Source: Bacillus sp. FJAT-14578
GTDB taxonomy: Bacteria > Bacillota > Bacilli > Bacillales > Bacillaceae_H
DNA: 64,000 bases
Reading direction: 5' to 3'
Assembly: GCF_000504165.1 (NCBI RefSeq)
Contig: NZ_AYSE01000007.1
Location: 62,001 to 126,000 of the forward strand
Numbering within the stretch: position 1 is the first letter of the stretch; every line of letters begins with the position of its first letter. Below the pieces are notes generated by a model. That model was not told the DNA's origin and ran no database searches. It was given only the letters and a program-made list of their open reading frames with translations. The position numbers and the translations under genes are program-made. Positions 59,511 through 64,000 of this stretch are shown here, one piece after another.

Positions 59511-60296
59511 ATGAGATTAGGGCTAATTGGGTGCGGTAATATCGGTACATTTCTGCTTCAGGCAATCAATAAGGATGGGCTTCTTCCAAGCGGGAAAATC
59601 GTTTCCATTTATGCCCGCCGTGAAGAAGTCGCAGCGCAGCTGGCCGAGGAATTCGGGGCGGAGGCGTATCATGATGTTGACTCCCTTATTCATTCTGATG
59701 TGGATTTAGTGATCGAAGCCGCAACGGTTGAAGCCGCCCAAGAGTACACATTGAAAGTGCTCGAAAGCGGAAAGGATTTATTGTTAAGCAGCATAGGAGT
59801 GATGGCCGATGCTGCTTTTGAAGAAAGTGCACGCGAAATTTGCGAAAAACAAAATGTAAGCATTTTCCTTCCATCCGGTGCAATTGGCGGACTCGATGTA
59901 CTGAAATCGGCAAAGGCTGTAAATGGGCTTGAAACCGTTTCCATTACAACGAGAAAACCGCCAAGCGCATTGCCGGCAGGTGCTTCATTAGAAAAGGAAA
60001 CCGTTTTGTTTGAAGGCTCTGCGGCGGAAGCGATTAAGCAGTTTCCGAGAAATATTAATGTGGCAATTGTGCTGTCACTGGCCGGTCTTGGCTCAGAAAA
60101 GACGAAAGTCAAGATTATTGCCGATCCGGATGTGTTGAAAAACAGCCATCTTATTGAAGCGTCAGGTTCATTCGGAACATTGAAGCTTGAAGTAGAGAAT
60201 GATCCGATGCCGAACAATCCGAAAACGAGTTATTTAGCGGCGTTAAGTGTACTGGCTACACTGCAAAATAAAGATCAAGCAGTTCAAGTCGGGTAA
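59511..60296 (+). CDS. L-aspartate dehydrogenase-type (NadX/DUF108) enzyme
   Basis: 261 residues. Rossmann start RLGLIGCGNIGTFLLQAINK, then DVDLVIEAATVEAAQEYTLK, LLLSSIGVMADAAFEESARE, FLPSGAIGGLDVLKSAKAVN and VSITTRKPPSALP, all typical of NadX-type aspartate dehydrogenases of about 255-265 residues. The known reaction is NAD(P)-dependent oxidative deamination of aspartate or its reverse. No quinolinate genes are near, so a role in NAD synthesis is unlikely; it may reduce or deaminate an analogue made by the pathway. AAAGGATGAAAGAG precedes the ATG. Confidence 0.88.
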   Translation: MRLGLIGCGNIGTFLLQAINKDGLLPSGKIVSIYARREEVAAQLAEEFGAEAYHDVDSLIHSDVDLVIEAATVEAAQEYTLKVLESGKDLLLSSIGVMADAAFEESAREICEKQNVSIFLPSGAIGGLDVLKSAKAVNGLETVSITTRKPPSALPAGASLEKETVLFEGSAAEAIKQFPRNINVAIVLSLAGLGSEKTKVKIIADPDVLKNSHLIEASGSFGTLKLEVENDPMPNNPKTSYLAALSVLATLQNKDQAVQVG

Positions 60297-60335
60297 TGAA
60301 TGAAGCGAAGTCCGTAGAGGAAGGAGTACAGAGAT

Positions 60336-61637
60336 ATGCTTAAAACGGAGAAATCTTTAGAAGAAATGTCGAAAGAGCAAATGGTCAACCATTTGAACGA
60401 AACGGTGAAACCGGAGGAAGGGGTTATCCCTGCTTATCTTCTGGGCGATCCAAAGGTTTATGAGTTAGAACATGAAAAGGTGTTTTTGAAAACGTGGGTT
60501 TTTGTTGGTCATGAATCTGAAATCCCAAACCCAGGGGACTTCATGACACGTGAGCTTTCCGGCTATTCGATCATCGTTTCGCGTGACAGCGAAGGGGACA
60601 TCCGCGCTTTTTACAATATGTGTACCCATCGCGGCATGAAGCTCTGCCGGGCTGATAAAGGGAACAAGTCTTCCTTTACGTGTCCATATCATGGATTTAA
60701 CTTTAAAAACACAGGTGAGCTGATCGGTGTGCCGCTTCAAAAAGATATTTACGGCGGACAACTTGACCGTTCAAAAATGGGTCTTCACCAAGTGAGACTC
60801 CAATCGTATAAAGGTCTTTTATTTGGAACATGGAATGAACAGGCAGAGCCGCTCGAAGAGTTTCTCGGCGATTTCAAATGGTATGTGGATATCGTGGCAG
60901 GACGCGCAGAAATGGAAGTGGTCGGCGCTCCGCAGCGATTCATTGTGAAATCCAACTGGAAGGTCGGCTCGGATAACTTTGTCGGCGATTCGTATCATAC
61001 GATGGTGACGCATGGTTCCATCGCTAAGCTGGGCATGGTGCCGAGTGCGACGTATTCCAAGCGCGGTTTTCAAATTTATACGGAAAACGGACACGGGCTG
61101 AACCTCGGAACGCCGAACCCTGACTTTGCTTTCCCGGAAGAATTGAAGGATGAATATAAACGTAATTTGTCTGAAGAGCAATATGAAGTGTTGTCCAGCT
61201 TGAAAAACATGATTGGGAACATTTTCCCGAACCTGTCGTTCTTAATTTCCCATACGAAAATCAAAGATCAATTGATCTCGAACACATCCATCAGAATGTG
61301 GCGTCCGATCAGTCACGATAAGATGGAAGTCATCGCCTGGATGCTTGTTGAAAAAAATGCGCCGAAAGATTGGAAAGACCGCTCGAGAGATGCATTTATC
61401 TTGACGTTCAGTCCATCGGGTATTTTTGAACAAGACGATACGGAAGTGTTCACGGACATTACCGAAGCCGCTCAAGGCCCAATGCCTTTCCAGAAGAATC
61501 TCACTTATAACTATACAATGGGTCTTCACCGCGAACCTGTCGAGTTTGTCGGACCGGGTGTCGCATACGATGATAAATTCACGGAAGCGAGCCAGCGCAA
61601 TTTCTACAAATATTGGCTGGAATTAATGACGAAGTGA
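60336..61637 (+). CDS. Rieske aromatic ring-hydroxylating dioxygenase, alpha subunit
   Basis: 433 residues. The Rieske 2Fe-2S ligands are Cys96, His98, Cys116 and His119 (MCTHRG and CPYHGF). The catalytic domain holds Asp218, His221 and His226 in DSYHTMVTH, with the bridging-Asp spacing of naphthalene-dioxygenase-type enzymes; the third iron ligand should be an Asp near residue 370. The enzyme adds both atoms of O2 to an aromatic ring to give a cis-dihydrodiol. The ferredoxin and reductase it needs are not in this window. GAGGAAGGAG precedes the ATG. The beta subunit gene follows after 21 bases. Confidence 0.95.
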   Translation: MLKTEKSLEEMSKEQMVNHLNETVKPEEGVIPAYLLGDPKVYELEHEKVFLKTWVFVGHESEIPNPGDFMTRELSGYSIIVSRDSEGDIRAFYNMCTHRGMKLCRADKGNKSSFTCPYHGFNFKNTGELIGVPLQKDIYGGQLDRSKMGLHQVRLQSYKGLLFGTWNEQAEPLEEFLGDFKWYVDIVAGRAEMEVVGAPQRFIVKSNWKVGSDNFVGDSYHTMVTHGSIAKLGMVPSATYSKRGFQIYTENGHGLNLGTPNPDFAFPEELKDEYKRNLSEEQYEVLSSLKNMIGNIFPNLSFLISHTKIKDQLISNTSIRMWRPISHDKMEVIAWMLVEKNAPKDWKDRSRDAFILTFSPSGIFEQDDTEVFTDITEAAQGPMPFQKNLTYNYTMGLHREPVEFVGPGVAYDDKFTEASQRNFYKYWLELMTK

Positions 61638-61658
61638 TGAACGGGAGGAGGGGAAACA

Positions 61659-62186
61659 ATGAACATGGAAAAAACGATGAATGTGGAAAAAATGCTGCTG
61701 CAATATGAGTTTGAACAGTGGTTGTATCATGAAGCACAATTGCTGGATGACATCGAGTTTGATGATTGGTTCAATCTCATGCACCCGAGCTTGCGTTATC
61801 AAATGCCTGTACGGGTCAATAAAGAAGGGGTTGAGCGCCCAGACTATTCGACGGAGATGTTTACGTTCAACGATGATATCGAATTGTTGAAGCTTCGCGT
61901 GGAACGTTTGAAAACGGATTATGCATGGGCGGAAATTCCTCCTTCCAGAACGCGCCGCTTTATCAGCAATGTCCGTGTGAAAGACTATGTGGAAGGGGAA
62001 AAGGCTGTCGTTAAGAGCTATTTACTTATTTACCGAAGCCGCAGCACGGATATTCACCATGATCTCATTTCGGGCGAACGACATGACGAATTTCTGTTCG
62101 AAGATGGAAAATGGAAACTTTCCAAGCGAGTATTCATTGTGGATCAAACGACCATTAATACAAGAAATCTTGCAATCTTTGTGTAA
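61659..62186 (+). CDS. Aromatic ring-hydroxylating dioxygenase, beta subunit
   Basis: 175 residues of the SnoaL/NTF2-like beta-subunit family: VEKMLLQYEFEQWLYHEAQL then LDDIEFDDWFNLMHPSLRYQ at the start, TRRFISNVRVKDY in the middle and YRSRSTDIHHDLISGERHDE, FEDGKWKLSKRVFIVDQT near the end. It forms the alpha3-beta3 hexamer with the preceding subunit and has a structural role. GGGAGGAGGGG precedes the ATG. Length and motifs are normal for the family. Confidence 0.93.
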   Translation: MNMEKTMNVEKMLLQYEFEQWLYHEAQLLDDIEFDDWFNLMHPSLRYQMPVRVNKEGVERPDYSTEMFTFNDDIELLKLRVERLKTDYAWAEIPPSRTRRFISNVRVKDYVEGEKAVVKSYLLIYRSRSTDIHHDLISGERHDEFLFEDGKWKLSKRVFIVDQTTINTRNLAIFV

Positions 62187-62227
62187 CCATTAATGACGGA
62201 TGAAAGCTAACAGGAGGGGTGGAGACA

Positions 62228-63016
62228 ATGGTAATGGCTTTAAAAAATAAAGTTGTCTTAATTACAGGGGGCGCGTCAGGAATAGGAGAAGCGGTCACGC
62301 GCCGTTTTATCCAAGAAGGAGCAAAGGTGGGCATTATCGGCCGCTCTAAAGAGACGCTAGAGAAAATGAAAGAAGAATTCGGCGACAATATTCTCATTTG
62401 TCAGGGAGATGTAAGTAAATACGAAGACAATGAGAAAGCGGTACAAGCTACTGTGGAGCAATTCGGCAAGTTAGATGTTTTCATCGCGAATGCCGGCGTG
62501 TTCGATGGTTTTGCCAAATTTGCCGATGTGACGCCCGAGGCGCTTTCCGATGCGTATGATTTTCTTCTCGATATTAACGTAAAAGGCTCTTTCTTCGGTG
62601 TGAAAGCAGCTCTTCCAGAACTGCAAAAAACGAATGGCAATGTTATCTTTACCGTGTCCGGTGCAAGTTTCTATCCGGATGGGGGCGGCGTTTGGTACAC
62701 GGCGAGCAAGCATGCCCAAATCGGATTGATGCGACAGCTTGCGTTCGAACTCGCGCCGTCTATCCGCGTCAATGCGGTAGCACCGGGGGGAACGTTGACG
62801 GCACTGTCGGTCATTCCGCCGCTGCGTCCATTCGTGAAAATCGTCGATAATGATACGAAAGCAAGCAGCATTAAAAAACGAAATGTTCTTCAGCTTGCCC
62901 AAATGCCGGAAGATCATGTCGGTGCATATGTATTACTGGCATCGGACGAAGCACGCGCTATTACCGGTGAAGTCATTTCCAGTGACGGCGGATTGTCCGT
63001 GCGCGGACTCGGCTAA
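62228..63016 (+). CDS. cis-Dihydrodiol dehydrogenase (SDR)
   Basis: 262 residues; ATG 62228 is preceded by AGGAGGGGTGGAG. A BphB/NahB-like SDR that re-aromatises the cis-diol to a catechol using NAD. Complete active site: cofactor loop LITGGASGIGEAVTRRFI, DVFIANAGVFDGFAKF (the IANAG and FDGFxKF of this subfamily), VIFTVSGASFYPDGGGVWYT and ASKHAQIGLMRQLAFELAP (Tyr and Lys present), plus IRVNAVAPGGT. In contrast to the other two SDRs in the window, its catalytic residues are intact. Last gene of the dioxygenase operon before a hairpin. Confidence 0.93.
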   Translation: MVMALKNKVVLITGGASGIGEAVTRRFIQEGAKVGIIGRSKETLEKMKEEFGDNILICQGDVSKYEDNEKAVQATVEQFGKLDVFIANAGVFDGFAKFADVTPEALSDAYDFLLDINVKGSFFGVKAALPELQKTNGNVIFTVSGASFYPDGGGVWYTASKHAQIGLMRQLAFELAPSIRVNAVAPGGTLTALSVIPPLRPFVKIVDNDTKASSIKKRNVLQLAQMPEDHVGAYVLLASDEARAITGEVISSDGGLSVRGLG

Positions 63017-63073
63017 ATCTATTTAGTAAATAAATAGATTACTAGAAGCTTGTCATTTAAGCGTCAGCCAAAA

Positions 63074-63113
63074 TAGGGTCCTGTTCATGCGGTATATTTG
63101 AACAACTAGACCC
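63074..63113 (+). terminator. Hairpin between the diol dehydrogenase and oxidoreductase genes
   Basis: TAGGGTCCTGTTCA pairs with TGAACAACTAGACCCT (imperfect). There is no T tract; it may attenuate rather than stop transcription. Confidence 0.5.
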
Positions 63114-63135
63114 TGCAAAATAAGGAGTGAAATCG

Positions 63136-64000
63136 GTGAAACATCAACTTTCATGGAAAGTCGGAGGCCAGCAGGGGGAAGGGATTGAGAGTACTGGAGA
63201 AATCTTTTCTACGGCATTAAACCGACTTGGCTATTTTTTATACGGATATCGCCACTTTTCATCTCGAATTAAAGGCGGTCATACAAATAATAAGATTCGA
63301 GTGAGTACGAACCGAGTAAGCACAATTGCTGATGACCTTGATATATTAGTAGCCTTTGACCAGGAAACCATTGATTTGAATTATCACGAACTACATAGTG
63401 ATGGCATTATGATTGCTGATTCAAAATTCAAACCGGTTAAACCGGAAGATACAGAAGCGAAGCTTTACGCTGTGCCATTCACCGAAATGGCAGCTGAACT
63501 TGGTACATCATTGATGAAAAATATGGTCGCTATTGGAGCGACATGTGCCATTATTGATCTGAATCCACTCGTTTTTGCTGAGGTAGTGAAAGAAATCTTC
63601 GGTAAAAAAGGCGAAACGGTCATTCAGAAAAACATGGAAGCCATCAATCAAGGCTATACGTTTATGCAGGAGAATCTGGGGAATAAGCCGACTCCTCTAG
63701 CGCTTGCGCAAGCAGATGGACAGCAGCGTCTGTTTATGATCGGCAATGATGCGATTGCGTTCGGGGCACTCGCGGCAGGAGTCCGTATTATGGCAGCATA
63801 TCCAATCACACCGGCTTCTGAAATCATGGAATATCTCATTGATAAGCTGCCGGAATTGGGCGGAACAGTCATCCAGACAGAGGATGAAATTGCTGCGGCT
63901 ACCATGGCGATTGGTTCCAACTACGCCGGAACCCGGTCATTTACCGCCTCATCCGGACCAGGCCTTTCTCTGATGATGGAAGCAATCGGCCTATCGGGAA
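63136..64000 (+). CDS. 2-oxoacid:acceptor oxidoreductase, alpha subunit (KorA-type), 5' part
   Basis: GTG at 63136 behind AAGGAGTGA opens a frame that runs off the window end (288 codons seen). The N-terminal gamma-type domain is complete: LSWKVGGQQGEGIESTGEIF, GYRHFSSRIKGGHTNNKIRV, ILVAFDQETIDLN. The alpha domain then starts (LFMIGNDAIAFGALAAGVRI, AAYPITPASEIMEYL, FTASSGPGLSLMMEAIG). The enzyme class oxidatively decarboxylates 2-oxoacids to acyl-CoA with ferredoxin. A beta subunit (KorB) gene is expected just beyond the window. It may finish the aromatic pathway by activating a 2-oxoacid product, or it may be an unrelated neighbour. Confidence 0.92.
   Translation, partial: MKHQLSWKVGGQQGEGIESTGEIFSTALNRLGYFLYGYRHFSSRIKGGHTNNKIRVSTNRVSTIADDLDILVAFDQETIDLNYHELHSDGIMIADSKFKPVKPEDTEAKLYAVPFTEMAAELGTSLMKNMVAIGATCAIIDLNPLVFAEVVKEIFGKKGETVIQKNMEAINQGYTFMQENLGNKPTPLALAQADGQQRLFMIGNDAIAFGALAAGVRIMAAYPITPASEIMEYLIDKLPELGGTVIQTEDEIAAATMAIGSNYAGTRSFTASSGPGLSLMMEAIGLSG

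Noticed and set aside
1-64000. CRISPR arrays, rRNA, tRNA, prophage structural genes, integrase/attachment sites
   Set aside because: Looked for on both strands; no regular direct-repeat array, RNA gene or phage module was seen.

Overview
The window looks like chromosome of a Gram-positive, moderately low-GC Bacillaceae (Bacillus sensu lato or a thermophilic relative). The reasons are strong AGGAGG-type ribosome sites, frequent TTG/GTG starts, intrinsic terminators after most genes, and Bacillus-type families (YitT, YrdB, YqgV, ComK, EpsC/YwqE-like). I cannot name a species. No rRNA, tRNA or CRISPR array was seen.

Region 1 (1-16 kb) is a patchwork of single genes: the 3' end of a biotin carboxylase gene, a YitT membrane protein, an orphan substrate-binding lipoprotein, a DUF4937 protein, an unrecognised 654-residue P-loop NTPase, a DUF218 protein followed by a decayed copy of its own 3' end, a solitary TnpB element abutting a truncated EAL gene, YrdB, an acyltransferase, an S-layer-anchored amidase and a VanZ protein. 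Two Bacillus-type intergenic repeats and several gene remnants lie among them.

Region 2 (16.5-33.3 kb) is an exopolysaccharide locus: two CpsB/YwqE-type phosphatases in tandem (the first has lost most metal ligands), an EpsC-like nucleotide-sugar dehydratase, GalU, an initiating sugar transferase, an epimerase, four glycosyltransferases, a polymerase, a pyruvyl transferase, a flippase and GalE. Together they form a complete Wzx/Wzy-type pathway, but without the tyrosine kinase/modulator pair that usually accompanies the phosphatase. The middle (about 21.6-32 kb) is visibly more AT-rich than the flanks, as expected of exchanged serotype-like genes.

Region 3 (33.4-48 kb) holds a ROK kinase beside a stub of a LacI regulator, an LRAT-like protein, a secreted protein with a clear sigma-A promoter, and a catabolic locus (IclR, SDR, LysR, iron alcohol dehydrogenase, aldehyde dehydrogenase, GntP-type permease) that looks made to oxidise a hydroxy-acid through its semialdehyde. 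CysQ, YqgV, a small zinc-knuckle protein and a divergent pair, an orphan sigma factor and a ComK-like regulator, follow. A short dispersed repeat (core CCTGTCACCRCCCGA) clusters here, several copies lying right beside gene ends.

Region 4 (48-64 kb) is an aromatic-compound catabolic cluster: a ureohydrolase with a cyclase remnant, an MFS transporter, an alpha/beta hydrolase, an IclR regulator, a cupin, an extradiol dioxygenase, an SDR, a ThDP enzyme, an aldehyde dehydrogenase, an aspartate-dehydrogenase-type enzyme, Rieske dioxygenase alpha and beta subunits, a cis-diol dehydrogenase, and the start of a 2-oxoacid:acceptor oxidoreductase gene. Four copies of an 18-bp palindrome, TGTTTT-N6-AAAACA, sit before the transporter, the hydrolase and the cupin, and probably form the operator of the local IclR protein. 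The substrate is not evident; the ThDP enzyme plus NadX-like combination is unusual for ring-cleavage operons.
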